A DNA stretch of 14,021 bases from an uncultured Kiloniellales bacterium (GCA_937974415.1 CALJXB010000447.1:1-14021); one strand, 5' to 3'. Counted from the stretch's first letter, positions 5,514 through 13,678 are shown. The notes: generated from the sequence alone by a model not told the origin. Made by a program: numbers and translations.

Positions 5514-6917
5514 ATGCTGGGCAAAAGCAAAGCGCTTCCCTCCCTGGCGTCGGGCCTCTCGGCGCGCCTGCTGCTGCTGACCGTCGCCTTCGTCATGCTG
5601 GCGGAAGTCTTGATTTTCGCGCCGTCGATCGCGCGTTTCCGCCTGGACTATTTGCAAGAACGCCTGGCTGCCGGCCATCTTGCCATTCTCGCATTGGAGG
5701 CGACCCCCGATTACATGGTGAGCCCGGAGCTGACCATGGAGCTGCTGACCCACGTCGAGGCCTTCACCGTGGCGCTGACCAAGCCGGGCTCCGGCAAGCT
5801 CATGCTGATGGACATGCCGCCGGACCACATCGATGCGACCTTCGACCTTCGCACGGTCGGCTTCTTCGGCCTGATCCGGGACGCCTTCGCCGTATTGTGG
5901 GGCGAACCCATGCGGATCATCCGTGTGCTGGGGACTTCGCCCAAGGACGACCGCCTGCGGGTCGAGGTGGTGCTGGACGAGGCGCCGCTGCGCCACGAGA
6001 TGCTGGCCTTTTCCCAGCGTATCCTGGCGCTCTCCCTGGTCATCTCGCTGTTCACGGCGGCCTTGGTCTACCTCAGCCTGCATCTCCTGATGGTGCGGCC
6101 GATGCGCCGGATCGGCGACAATATGTCTGAGTTTCGCGAGGATCCGGAGGATGCCTCGCGGGTGATTCGCCCGAGCGACCGCACCGACGAGATCGGCTTC
6201 GCCGAGCACGAGCTAGCGGCCATGCAGGGAGGCATCCGAGATGCCCTGCAGCAGAAGACGCGGCTGGCGGCCCTCGGCATCGCGGTGACCAAGATCAACC
6301 ACGATCTGCGCAACATCCTGGCGACCGCACAACTGGTCTCAGACCGCCTGGAGCGCAGCGACGACCCGGAAGTCAAGCGGGTGACCCCGACCCTGATGAG
6401 CGCGATCGACCGGGCGGCCAATCTCTGCGGCGAGACGCTCAACTTCACCCGCGAGGGTTCACCGAACCTCAAGCTCTCTTGCTTCGATCTCAGCGAGCTG
6501 ACCGCCGATGTCGCCGGCGACCTGCCCGGCGAAGTGAACGGCGAGCCGGTCTGGCGCAATCGTGTCGACGGAGAGTTTCGCATCGAGGCCGATCGAGATC
6601 AGCTCCACCGGGTCCTCAGCAACCTGGGGCAGAACGCGCTTCAAGCCGGCGCCAGCCAGGTCGAGGTCACGGCCGAGCCGGTAAACGGCCGGCTTCGGGT
6701 GCATGTCAGCGACAATGGACCCGGCCTGCCGCCGCGGGCCCGGGCTCATTTGTTCCAGCCCTTCACCGGTTCGACCAAGTCGGGCGGTACGGGCTTGGGC
6801 CTGGCGATCGCCCGCGATCTCATCCGCGCCCACGGCGGCGAGATCCGCCTCGACTACTCCACGGCCGAGGGCACCAGCTTCTCCTTCGACCTGCCGCTGG
6901 ACCAGGCCAAGGAGTAG
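5514..6917 (+). CDS. Membrane sensor histidine kinase (orphan)
   Basis: A 467-residue two-component sensor kinase; it autophosphorylates a histidine and passes phosphate to a response regulator. Membrane segments are at about residues 16-36 and 178-203, bounding a periplasmic sensor region of roughly 140 residues that I do not recognise. A HAMP-like linker follows (RPMRRIGDNMSEF). The H-box is VTKINHDLRN with His263. The ATPase domain has an N-box variant NLGQNALQAG, DNGPGLP (G1), LFQPF (F-box) and GGTGLGLAI (G2), so it should be catalytically active. I chose ATG 5514 over the upstream ATG at 5433 because the longer start would sit upstream of the -10 box and adds no domain. No response regulator gene is in the window. 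The gene converges on the methyltransferase gene with 20 nt between stops. Confidence 0.93.
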   Translation: MLGKSKALPSLASGLSARLLLLTVAFVMLAEVLIFAPSIARFRLDYLQERLAAGHLAILALEATPDYMVSPELTMELLTHVEAFTVALTKPGSGKLMLMDMPPDHIDATFDLRTVGFFGLIRDAFAVLWGEPMRIIRVLGTSPKDDRLRVEVVLDEAPLRHEMLAFSQRILALSLVISLFTAALVYLSLHLLMVRPMRRIGDNMSEFREDPEDASRVIRPSDRTDEIGFAEHELAAMQGGIRDALQQKTRLAALGIAVTKINHDLRNILATAQLVSDRLERSDDPEVKRVTPTLMSAIDRAANLCGETLNFTREGSPNLKLSCFDLSELTADVAGDLPGEVNGEPVWRNRVDGEFRIEADRDQLHRVLSNLGQNALQAGASQVEVTAEPVNGRLRVHVSDNGPGLPPRARAHLFQPFTGSTKSGGTGLGLAIARDLIRAHGGEIRLDYSTAEGTSFSFDLPLDQAKE

Positions 6918-6937
6918 GTCGGGTCCTGGGCTGTGCT

Positions 6938-8203
6938 TCAATCCACCGCGACGGCCAGGAGCTTCAGATATACGGTCTCGGGCAGGAAGGGGTGTAGCGG
7001 ATGGTCCGGTCCGGCGCCGCGCTGGTAGAGAATGCGGCCCTCCCGGCCGGCGTCCTGCAGGCCCCGGCGGAGCTGTTCCGAGTAGGCTGCAACATCCACG
7101 TGGTGGGAACAGGAGGCGGCGACCAGCAGCCCGCCCGGCTGCACGGCCAGGGCCGCCAGGCGCAGGAGCTTGCGATAACCTTTCAGCCCCTGGGGCAGGT
7201 CGCGCTTGGTCTTCACGAAGGCCGGCGGGTCGACGACAACGAGCTCGAAGCGATCGCCCGCGCGCGCCCGCTCTGCAAGATCGGCGAAGACCTCGGCCCT
7301 GACGAAGCGGCAGCGCGCGTCCACGCCGTTCAGCTGAGCGGCCTCGGCGGCCAGCTCGAGGGCCGCCTCGGAGCGGTCGACCGCGACCACCTCCTGGGCG
7401 CCCGCCAGAGCCGCCTGGATGGCGAAGCCGCCGGTGTAACTGTAGGCGTCGAGCACACGGCCGCCCTGCAAACCGGCGCTCAGGCGCCCCACCAGCGCCC
7501 GATTGTCGCGCTGGTCGTAAAACCAGCCGGTCTTCTGGCCCGCCCGCAGGTCGGCGAGATAGCGCGCGCCGTTCTCGACCAGCTCGCTTGCTCCATCGAG
7601 GCTGCCCTTGACGACCTCGACCTCCAGGGCGAGGCCCTCCAGCTCGCGGGCCGGGCTGTCGTTGCGCAGGACCACGGTCTCCGGTTCGAGCAGCCGGTCG
7701 AGGGCCGCGAGCAAGTCGGGCAGCAATTGCGCCATGCCGGCGGTATTCACCTGGATCACCAGGGTCGGCCCGAAGCGGTCGATGACGGTGCCGGGCAGGC
7801 CGTCTGCCTCGGCATGGCAGAGCCGGTAAAACGGCCGATCGAACAGCCTTTCGCGGATCTCCAGGGCGCGCGCTAGGCGGGCGGCGAGGAAGTCCCGGTC
7901 GACGCTCACATCGCTGCGCCGGCTCATGAGGCGTGCTGCTATCAGCGGCCGCCGGTTGAACAGGGCGGTCCCGAGCGCTTCGCCGCGGCTGTCGGCCAGC
8001 CGGACCAGGCCCCCCGCAGGGACGCCGCGGGTTTCGGCGTCCATCTCGATCTCGTTGGAGTAGGCCCAGGGGTAGCCGCGGACCAGGCGTTTCTGGGCGC
8101 CCGGTTTGAGGCGCAGCACGGGCAGAGCCGCGGCCGCGCTGGGCGCTGCCGCGAGGCTGGGCGTGGCCTCGGGGCCGGGTTCTGTCGACGACGAAGGTGC
8201 CAT
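6938..8203 (-). CDS. rlmI: RlmI-like 23S rRNA (cytosine-C5) methyltransferase
   Basis: A class I SAM-dependent methyltransferase with an N-terminal PUA domain; E. coli RlmI makes m5C1962 in 23S rRNA. The PUA-type start VLRLKPGAQKRLVRGYPWAY is followed by the central EEHAD-like region with RLCHAEADGLPGTVIDRFG. The SAM-binding motif is VLDAYSYTGGFAIQAALAGA, then VVAVDRS. VVVDPPAFVK is the DPP motif IV and AASCSHHV carries the candidate catalytic cysteine. At 421 residues it is slightly longer than E. coli RlmI (396) owing to about 28 Ala/Pro/Ser-rich N-terminal residues. The true start could therefore be the in-frame GTG at 8119; neither start has a clear Shine-Dalgarno. The exact modified base in this organism is inferred from family. 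Divergent from the FNR gene. Confidence 0.88.
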   Translation of the reverse strand: MAPSSSTEPGPEATPSLAAAPSAAAALPVLRLKPGAQKRLVRGYPWAYSNEIEMDAETRGVPAGGLVRLADSRGEALGTALFNRRPLIAARLMSRRSDVSVDRDFLAARLARALEIRERLFDRPFYRLCHAEADGLPGTVIDRFGPTLVIQVNTAGMAQLLPDLLAALDRLLEPETVVLRNDSPARELEGLALEVEVVKGSLDGASELVENGARYLADLRAGQKTGWFYDQRDNRALVGRLSAGLQGGRVLDAYSYTGGFAIQAALAGAQEVVAVDRSEAALELAAEAAQLNGVDARCRFVRAEVFADLAERARAGDRFELVVVDPPAFVKTKRDLPQGLKGYRKLLRLAALAVQPGGLLVAASCSHHVDVAAYSEQLRRGLQDAGREGRILYQRGAGPDHPLHPFLPETVYLKLLAVAVD

Positions 8204-8303
8204 GGCTCTGCGCCGACCATGGGCAAGCGGGCCGCCGTCTGCAAGGCCCGTTTCGCGGCATTCGGCTGGCGGCTTGTCGGGGGGCTACAAACAGGCTAGG
8301 GAC

Positions 8304-8312
8304 TGCTATACT
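8304..8312 (+). promoter_or_regulatory. Extended -10 promoter of the FNR-family gene
   Basis: TGCTATACT carries the extended TGn and a TATACT hexamer (5/6 to consensus), with a predicted transcription start near 8319 and a leader of about 52 nt. No -35 at proper spacing is visible. Its last base is the first base of the FNR box. Confidence 0.5.
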
Positions 8313-8325
8313 TGATGTGCAACAA
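8312..8325. promoter_or_regulatory. FNR/FixK-type binding site overlapping the regulator's own promoter
   Basis: TTGATGTGCAACAA matches the FNR consensus TTGAT-N4-ATCAA at 9 of 10 defined bases. It abuts the -10 box and covers the predicted transcription start. FNR-type sites in this position normally repress. The encoded protein has the E-xx-S-R recognition helix that reads this sequence. Confidence 0.6.
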
Positions 8326-8370
8326 TGCTGCGCCGGTGCAACAAACGGGTGCGACCTCTGGGTTTCGGCC

Positions 8371-9129
8371 ATGAGTCAGACGAGCTTCGATCTCAGTAAA
8401 GCGGGCGTGCTCCGGCGCGCCGAGCCGCGCGCCCGGGCGGATGCCTCCCCTTGCAGCGCCTGCTCGGTGCGCCATCTGACCTTCTGCCAGCCCCTCGACG
8501 ACCAGGAGCTGAAACAGCTTTCGACGATCGTCACTACGGTCGAGCTGGTCCCGGGCGACCCTCTCTTCGACGAGAGCGAGCCGGCCACCCACCTGTTCAA
8601 CGTGACGGCCGGCACCATGAAGGTCTACAAGCTGCTGCCGGACGGCCGCCGGCAGATCACCGGCTTCCTGTTCTCCGGCGATTTCCTCGGCCTCGCCAAC
8701 GCGGAGACCTATGCCTACAGCGCCGAGTCGGTGACCCATGCGGCGCTCTGCCGGTTTCCCCGCAAGAAGCTGGAAGACCTCTTGTCGCGCTATCCCAAGC
8801 TGGAGTCCCGCTTGCTGGGCATGGCGAGCCACGAGCTGGCGGCGGCCCAGGAGCAAATGCTCCTGCTGGGGCGTAAGAGCGCCAAGGAGAAGATCGTCTC
8901 GTTCCTGCTGACCCTGGCCGAGCGGGCGGCCCGACGCGGCCAGAGCGGCAACCCCATCGCGGTCCCGATGAGCCGGACCGACATCGGCGACTACCTGGGC
9001 CTGACGACGGAGACCGTGAGCCGCACCTTCACGCAGCTCAAGACCAGCGGCCTGATCAGTCTGCAATCCGGCGGCAGGGTCGATCTGCGCGATTTGGTGG
9101 CCTTGCGCAACATCGCCGAAGGCTTTTGA
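8371..9129 (+). CDS. fnr: FNR-family oxygen-responsive transcriptional regulator
   Basis: A 252-residue Crp/Fnr-family activator/repressor that controls the switch to low-oxygen metabolism. Cysteines 28, 31 and 39 (PCSACSVRHLTFC) have the CxxC-x7-C spacing of alphaproteobacterial FnrL/FnrN, and Cys127 (HAALCRF) is the expected fourth [4Fe-4S] ligand. The cyclic-nucleotide-like beta barrel spans about 48-130 (VPGDPLFDESEPATHLFNV). The dimerisation helix is near 150-180. The HTH is MSRTDIGDYLGLTTETVSRT with the Glu-Thr-Val-Ser-Arg recognition residues that contact TTGAT half-sites. The ATG at 8371 gives the family's normal length although no Shine-Dalgarno is visible; the in-frame sequence upstream runs through the promoter. 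The promoter carries an FNR box. Not FixK, which lacks the cluster cysteines. Confidence 0.93.
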   Translation: MSQTSFDLSKAGVLRRAEPRARADASPCSACSVRHLTFCQPLDDQELKQLSTIVTTVELVPGDPLFDESEPATHLFNVTAGTMKVYKLLPDGRRQITGFLFSGDFLGLANAETYAYSAESVTHAALCRFPRKKLEDLLSRYPKLESRLLGMASHELAAAQEQMLLLGRKSAKEKIVSFLLTLAERAARRGQSGNPIAVPMSRTDIGDYLGLTTETVSRTFTQLKTSGLISLQSGGRVDLRDLVALRNIAEGF

Positions 9130-9212
9130 CGCGCCGGGCCGGCCGCCACGGACGAATTGGTTCCGGTCAACCGAGGACCCTTCAAGCTCTCGCTGCAGCG
9201 CAAAATTACATG

Positions 9213-9255
9213 TTGCATTGCAATATGACCGGGGTACACTGTTGCGCCAGATCAA
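9213..9255 (+). promoter_or_regulatory. Candidate panB promoter region with dyad and FNR-like half-site
   Basis: Between fnr and panB (186 bp) lie a perfect small dyad TTGCA-T-TGCAA (9213-9223), a possible -10 TACACT (9235-9240), and TTGCGCCAGATCAA (9242-9255), an 8/10 match to the FNR box with one perfect half-site. Each is weak alone. The order mimics the fnr promoter, with the FNR-like site just after the -10. Confidence 0.3.
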
Positions 9256-9315
9256 GTTGTTGGGCTAGAGGATGTCTCGCGATCGGATCGGTCGCCACGA
9301 CCCGGGAGGTGGACC

Positions 9316-10215
9316 ATGCGCACCGAAACCCGTGGCAAGACGATTACCGTAAAGGATATTCGCGATCGCAAGGGCGGCGAGCCCTTGGTCTGCCTGACCG
9401 CCTACTCAACGCCCGTGGCGCGGGCCCTCGACCCGCACTGCGATCTGCTGCTGGTCGGCGATTCCGTCGGCATGGTGGTCTACGGCATGGACACCACCAT
9501 CGGCGTCAGTCTGGAGACCATGATCGCTCACGGCCAGGCGGTACGGCGCGGCGCCGGCCAGGCCTGCGTCATCGTCGATCTGCCGTTCGGCAGCTACCAG
9601 GAATCCCCCGAGCAGGCCTTCCGTAACGCGGCGCGCGTGCTGGCGGAGACCGGCTGCGCCGGGGTCAAGCTCGAGGGCGGCGGCGCCATGGCGGAGACGG
9701 TGGCTTTCCTGAGCGCCCGCGGCGTTCCGGTGCTGGGCCACGTCGGCCTGCTGCCCCAGTCGTTTCACGCTCTCGGCGGCTTCCGCACCCAGGGTCGGGA
9801 AGAGCGCTCGGCGGTCGAGCTGCACCACGACGCCCGGGCCATCGCCGAGGCGGGTGCGTTCGCCATCGTCATTGAGGCGACCATGGAGGCCGTGGCCCGC
9901 GACATCACCGCCGAGGTGCCGGTCCCGACCATCGGCATCGGCGCCTCGCCGGCCTGCGACGGCCAGATCCTGGTGACCGAGGACATCCTGGGCCTGTCCG
10001 GCGAGCGGGTGCCCAAGTTCGTCAAGCCCTATGCCGACCTCAAGAGCGGCCTGGACGAGGCCGTCGCGGCCTACGCCGAAGAGGTGCGGGCGCGCCGCTT
10101 CCCGGGCCCGGAGCACTGTTTCGGCGCCAAGCCGACCTCGCGCGCCGCCGGCTCCGGCAAGGCCGACGGCTCGGGCGAGGGACCCCTGCGCCGGGTCACC
10201 ATCAAGGCGGGATGA
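9316..10215 (+). CDS. panB: 3-methyl-2-oxobutanoate hydroxymethyltransferase (ketopantoate hydroxymethyltransferase)
   Basis: PanB transfers a hydroxymethyl group from 5,10-methylene-tetrahydrofolate to alpha-ketoisovalerate, giving ketopantoate, the first committed step to pantothenate and CoA. The TIM-barrel residues line up with E. coli PanB: Asp49 (LLVGDSVG) and Asp88 (VIVDLPFG) for metal, Lys118 and Glu120 (GVKLEGG), His142 (VLGHVGL) and general base Glu187 (FAIVIEA). [14 protein letters not shown] and the end motif FPGPEHCFG are also present. A tail of about 33 low-complexity residues follows EHCFG, making 299 residues against roughly 260-275 usual. A strong GGGAGGT Shine-Dalgarno (9304-9310) sets the start. 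The TGA overlaps the panC ATG (ATGA), so the two are translationally coupled. Confidence 0.97.
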   Translation: MRTETRGKTITVKDIRDRKGGEPLVCLTAYSTPVARALDPHCDLLLVGDSVGMVVYGMDTTIGVSLETMIAHGQAVRRGAGQACVIVDLPFGSYQESPEQAFRNAARVLAETGCAGVKLEGGGAMAETVAFLSARGVPVLGHVGLLPQSFHALGGFRTQGREERSAVELHHDARAIAEAGAFAIVIEATMEAVARDITAEVPVPTIGIGASPACDGQILVTEDILGLSGERVPKFVKPYADLKSGLDEAVAAYAEEVRARRFPGPEHCFGAKPTSRAAGSGKADGSGEGPLRRVTIKAG

Positions 10216-11102
10216 GCGCCCAAACGCCGGCCTCCGAGAGCGATCGGACTACCCTGGCGACCGTCCGGAGCATCGTCGGGCTGCGCGCGGCCGTGGCCGC
10301 GTGGCGGCGCGAAGGCCTCAGCGTCGGCCTGGTGCCCACCATGGGGGCGCTGCACGCGGGTCATCTGGCGCTGATTCGCCGGTCCCGGGCCGACTGCGCG
10401 CGGACCGTGGCGAGCCTCTTCGTCAATCCGACCCAGTTCAACGACCCCAAGGACCTCAAGGCCTATCCCCGCGACGAGGCGGCCGATGCCGCCCTCTTCG
10501 CCGCCGAGGGCACGGACCTGCTCTTCGCGCCCCCGGCCGACGAGGTCTATCCCGCCGGCTTCGCCACCCAGGTGCGGGTGACCAGCCTCGGCGACTGTCT
10601 CTGCGGCGCCACCCGCCCGGGCCACATGGAAGGGGTGGCGACGGTGGTCGCGAAATTGCTGAACCAGGTGCGCCCCGACGTCGCCTATTTCGGCGAGAAG
10701 GACTTCCAGCAGCTCCAGATCATCCGCCGCATGGCGACGGACCTGGACCTCGACGTGACCATCGCCGGCGTGGCGACGGTGCGCGAGCCCGACGGCCTCG
10801 CCCTGTCCTCGCGCAATTTCCTGCTGACGCCCGAGCAGCGCGAAATCGCTCCGGCGCTCCACCGGGCCCTCTCGGCAGCGGCGGCGGAGCTCGCGGGCGG
10901 CGCGTCCGCCGGGCCGGCCATGGAAGCCGCCCGCGCGGCCATTCTGGAGGCCGGCTTCCGGGCCATCGACTATCTCGACCTGCGTGCCGAGGCGGATCTC
11001 GCGGCCCTGGAGGGCCCCGACCGCCCGGCGCGGCTCTTCGCCGCCGCCTGGCTCGGCGACGTGCGCCTCATCGATAACGAGCCAGTGGAAAGCGGCGGCT
11101 GA
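10212..11102 (+). CDS. panC: Pantothenate synthetase (pantoate-beta-alanine ligase)
   Basis: PanC condenses pantoate with beta-alanine using ATP, through a pantoyl-adenylate. It is a cytosolic Rossmann-fold nucleotidyltransferase-superfamily ligase of 296 residues (typical 280-290). Seen: the HIGH-like [12 protein letters not shown] at 41-52, [10 protein letters not shown], the [20 protein letters not shown] block, [16 protein letters not shown], and the KMSKS-like LSSRNFLL starting at 198. The ATG overlaps the panB stop by ATGA; the first 17 residues are poorly conserved and precede the family's usual start by little. panD (beta-alanine supply) and panE (ketopantoate reductase) are not in the window. 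Complete and apparently functional. Confidence 0.97.
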   Translation: MSAQTPASESDRTTLATVRSIVGLRAAVAAWRREGLSVGLVPTMGALHAGHLALIRRSRADCARTVASLFVNPTQFNDPKDLKAYPRDEAADAALFAAEGTDLLFAPPADEVYPAGFATQVRVTSLGDCLCGATRPGHMEGVATVVAKLLNQVRPDVAYFGEKDFQQLQIIRRMATDLDLDVTIAGVATVREPDGLALSSRNFLLTPEQREIAPALHRALSAAAAELAGGASAGPAMEAARAAILEAGFRAIDYLDLRAEADLAALEGPDRPARLFAAAWLGDVRLIDNEPVESGG

Positions 11103-11207
11103 ATTCTGGGGCGAATTGGCCGTGCGAGCGAGCCGATTGAGCACACCTCGACTGACATGGATTCCGTCGGCGAGGGCCGATAATCTTCGGCTCGAGGGAG
11201 AGAACGC

Positions 11208-12950
11208 TTGGAACGCAGGCTGGTCGCCATCCTTGCCGCCGACGTGGTCGGCTACACGCGCCTCATGGGTGACGATGAATCCGGCACGCTCCGCCGCCTC
11301 ACCGAGCTTCGCCAGCAGGTCCTGGAGCCCCTCATCGCCGACCACCGCGGCCGTATTTTCAAGCTCATCGGCGACGGATTGTTGGTCGAGTTCGCGAGCG
11401 TCGTGGATGCTCTGGCCTGCGCTTTGGCCTGGCAGGACAGAGTGGTCGAGCGGGAGGCGGCCGCCGACGAGGACACGCGGCTGCGATTCCGCATCGGGAT
11501 CAACCTGGGAGACGTGATTGTCGAGGGCGGCGATATCCATGGTGACGGCGTCAACATCGCGGCGCGCCTGGAAGGCTTGGCGGAGCCGGGCGGCATCTGC
11601 CTTTCCGGCGACGCCTTTCGTCAGGTGCGGGGCAAGATAGCGGCTGAGTTTGAAGACCTGGGCGAACTGGACCTCAAGAATGTTGCCCAGCCGGTGCGCG
11701 CCTACAGGATCGCGGCCTCTGGTCCCCAACCGCTGCCGGGCGAGCGGAGGGAAATGACTCTGCCCTTGCCCGCCAAGCCGTCGATCGCGGTGCTCCCGTT
11801 CGTGAACATGTCGGGCGATGCCGAGCAGGAATATTTTTCGGACGGCATCACCGAGGACATTATCACCGAGCTCTCCCGGTTCAGGGGTCTCTTCGTCATC
11901 GCCCGCAACTCTTCCTTCCGTTACAAGGGGCGGTCGCCGAGGGTTCAGGATGTTGGCCGCGAGCTCGGCGTTTCCTACGTCGTCGAGGGAAGCGTCCGCA
12001 GATCCGCAGAGCGCGTCCGTGTGACGGTGCAACTGGTCGAGGTCGAAAGCGGCAACCACCTCTGGGCAGAGCGCTACGACCGCGACCTTGAAGACATTTT
12101 CGCCGTCCAGGACGAAGTCACCCAGGCCATCGTCGCTGCCTTGCCGGGACGCCTGGATGCCGCGGAATTCGAGAAGGGCCGCAGGCAGGCGACCGAAAGC
12201 CAGAGCGCTTACGATTATCTCTTGCGCGGCGAGTGGTTCCTGCAGCGCGGCGGGCCTGCCGATGGCGAGGCCTTGGCGATGTTCGAGAATGCGACGGAGG
12301 CCGACCCGAATAGCGCGCGGGCCTATGCCCGCATCGCCGCGTGGCACGCGTTCAGTATCTATAGCCACGAAATTCCGACTGACACGGCCTTCGAGAAAGC
12401 ACGCGACTATGCCGAACGTGCGCTCGAATTGGATGACAGCGATGCGAAGGTGCACGCTCTCGCGGCCACGGCATACCTCAACCTCGGTGAACACGAGCGT
12501 GCCCAATCGCACATCGAAAGGGCCATGACGCTCAATCCCAATGACGTCGAAGTGCTCTACCGCCTGGGCGCGGTCGCCGCCTACCACGGCAAGCCGCAAG
12601 AAGGATTGGACTGGATGCAAAAGGCTATGCGGCTCGATCCGTTCTACCCGGATTCTAAACTCGAGCCGTTGTTTGATGCCTGTTACATGTTGGGAGCCTA
12701 TGAGAAAGCGATCGACGTGTTCCGGCGATGGCGCAATCCGCCGATCCACATGCACGCGGAGTTCGCCGCCGCCCTCGCCCAGCTCGGTCGAACGCCAGAA
12801 GCCCGCGAGGCCGTTGATACTTACGACCGTAACCGGCCCAAAGAGCACGACGTTTCCGAATTTGCGAAACGGCATGTTCGACTTTGCAAGTTTTCGGCGG
12901 ATCGAGATCACTGGCTTGACGGCTATCGAAAGGCCGGATTCGAGGTGTAG
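11208..12950 (+). CDS. Class III adenylate/guanylate cyclase with TolB-like and TPR regions, TTG start
   Basis: A 580-residue cytosolic cyclase. The start (M)ERRLVAILAADVVGYTRLM is the standard opening of this alphaproteobacterial family. It is encoded by TTG with a GAGGGAG Shine-Dalgarno (11194-11200) 7 nt upstream. The catalytic domain (1-165) has metal-binding Asp12 and Asp56 (KLIGDGLLVEF), Lys52, and the NIAAR motif with Asn116 and Arg120, so it should be active; cAMP is more likely than cGMP but not settled by sequence alone. Residues about 188-320 form the TolB-like region (IAVLPFVNMSG, FSDGITEDIITELSRF, YVVEGSVRR, LWAERYDRDL). TPR-like helices fill 330-545. No transmembrane segment is evident. 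It lies 105 nt after panC, so it may be separately transcribed. Codon use is slightly less GC-biased than in panBC. Confidence 0.92.
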   Translation: MERRLVAILAADVVGYTRLMGDDESGTLRRLTELRQQVLEPLIADHRGRIFKLIGDGLLVEFASVVDALACALAWQDRVVEREAAADEDTRLRFRIGINLGDVIVEGGDIHGDGVNIAARLEGLAEPGGICLSGDAFRQVRGKIAAEFEDLGELDLKNVAQPVRAYRIAASGPQPLPGERREMTLPLPAKPSIAVLPFVNMSGDAEQEYFSDGITEDIITELSRFRGLFVIARNSSFRYKGRSPRVQDVGRELGVSYVVEGSVRRSAERVRVTVQLVEVESGNHLWAERYDRDLEDIFAVQDEVTQAIVAALPGRLDAAEFEKGRRQATESQSAYDYLLRGEWFLQRGGPADGEALAMFENATEADPNSARAYARIAAWHAFSIYSHEIPTDTAFEKARDYAERALELDDSDAKVHALAATAYLNLGEHERAQSHIERAMTLNPNDVEVLYRLGAVAAYHGKPQEGLDWMQKAMRLDPFYPDSKLEPLFDACYMLGAYEKAIDVFRRWRNPPIHMHAEFAAALAQLGRTPEAREAVDTYDRNRPKEHDVSEFAKRHVRLCKFSADRDHWLDGYRKAGFEV

Positions 12951-13037
12951 CGGTCATTTTCAGAATGGCACTTGTGCCTGCCCGTCCCGCGGAGACTCGC
13001 CGCTAGCTTCACGGTGATCGATGACATCGATAACGTG

Positions 13038-13054
13038 CCGGCGGCGTCCGCCGG
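13038..13054. terminator. GC hairpin in the convergent cyclase/gpt junction
   Basis: CCGGCGG-CGT-CCGCCGG is a perfect 7-bp stem with a 3-nt loop in the 127-bp gap between the two convergent genes. No T-run follows on either strand, so it may act as a 3'-end stabiliser or weak terminator for both. The same gap holds two ATCGAT copies (13018-13023 and 13027-13032). Confidence 0.35.
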
Positions 13055-13077
13055 TTGAGCTCTACAGAAGCGCGCCC

Positions 13078-13581
13078 TCAGCCGTCGCGGCTCTGCACGA
13101 TGGGCGGGACCGACTGGGGCTCGGTGTCCCAGGGGAAGAGGATCCAGGTGTCCTGGCTCACCTCGGTGATGAAGGTGTCGACCAGGGGGCGGCCAGCGGG
13201 CTTGGCGTAGACCGTGGCGAAGTGGGCCTCGGGCAGCATGTCGCGCACCGCCTGGGCGGTCTTTCCGGTGTCCACCAGGTCGTCGATGATGAGCCAGCCG
13301 GTGCCGTCGCCGGGCATCTTCTTCAGCACCTCCAGGCCGCCCTGGTCGCGGTCGTCGTAGCTGGCGATGCAGACCGTGTCGATGAGGCGCACTTCCAACT
13401 CGCGGGCGACGATGGCGGCCGGCACCAGGCCGCCGCGGGTGATGGCGACGATGCCGGTCCAGGGCCCGAGCGACATGAGGCGCCAGGCCAGCGCCTTGGC
13501 GTGGCGGTGCAGCTCTTCCCAGGAGACCGGGAAGGTGCGCCGCGGCTGGACGACCGCGCCTGGTTCCGGGGTTTCCGCCAT
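13078..13581 (-). CDS. gpt: Xanthine-guanine phosphoribosyltransferase
   Basis: Gpt salvages guanine, xanthine and (less well) hypoxanthine to their 5'-monophosphates with PRPP. The 167-residue product aligns over its length with E. coli Gpt (152 residues): [20 protein letters not shown] and [13 protein letters not shown], then the PRPP-binding loop [16 protein letters not shown] (residues 97-112, acidic Asp100/Asp101), and [20 protein letters not shown] with WILFPWD. About 12 extra residues sit at the N-terminus. The ATG at 13581 is set by a perfect AGGAGG (13594-13589) 7 nt upstream; a longer in-frame ORF beginning at 13845 runs through the neighbouring gene and is rejected. The gene is 97 nt downstream of an unknown gene on the same strand. 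Confidence 0.95.
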   Translation of the reverse strand: MAETPEPGAVVQPRRTFPVSWEELHRHAKALAWRLMSLGPWTGIVAITRGGLVPAAIVARELEVRLIDTVCIASYDDRDQGGLEVLKKMPGDGTGWLIIDDLVDTGKTAQAVRDMLPEAHFATVYAKPAGRPLVDTFITEVSQDTWILFPWDTEPQSVPPIVQSRDG

Positions 13582-13588
13582 GGCCTCG

Positions 13589-13594
13589 CCTCCT
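13589..13594 (-). promoter_or_regulatory. Consensus Shine-Dalgarno of gpt
   Basis: AGGAGG on the minus strand, 7 nt before the ATG. It decides the gpt start against the longer in-frame ORF. Confidence 0.8.
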
Positions 13595-13678
13595 TTTCGC
13601 CCTTCGCCGGCGCCGATTAAAGCGGAAGGGGCGCCCCCTCGCAACGCTACTGCCCTGCGGTCGTGTGGGCAGGCGGCG

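Noticed and set aside
6459..8372. 637-codon minus-strand frame overlapping the kinase and the methyltransferase
   Set aside because: It is out of frame with the convincing RlmI-like protein and runs antisense through the kinase ATPase domain; shadow ORF.
10071..12911. 946-codon open frame antisense to panB/panC and the cyclase
   Set aside because: Long antisense frames are a by-product of GC-rich codon bias. It covers three clear genes in sense, and its translation has no recognisable domain and runs of Arg/Gly/His typical of shadows.
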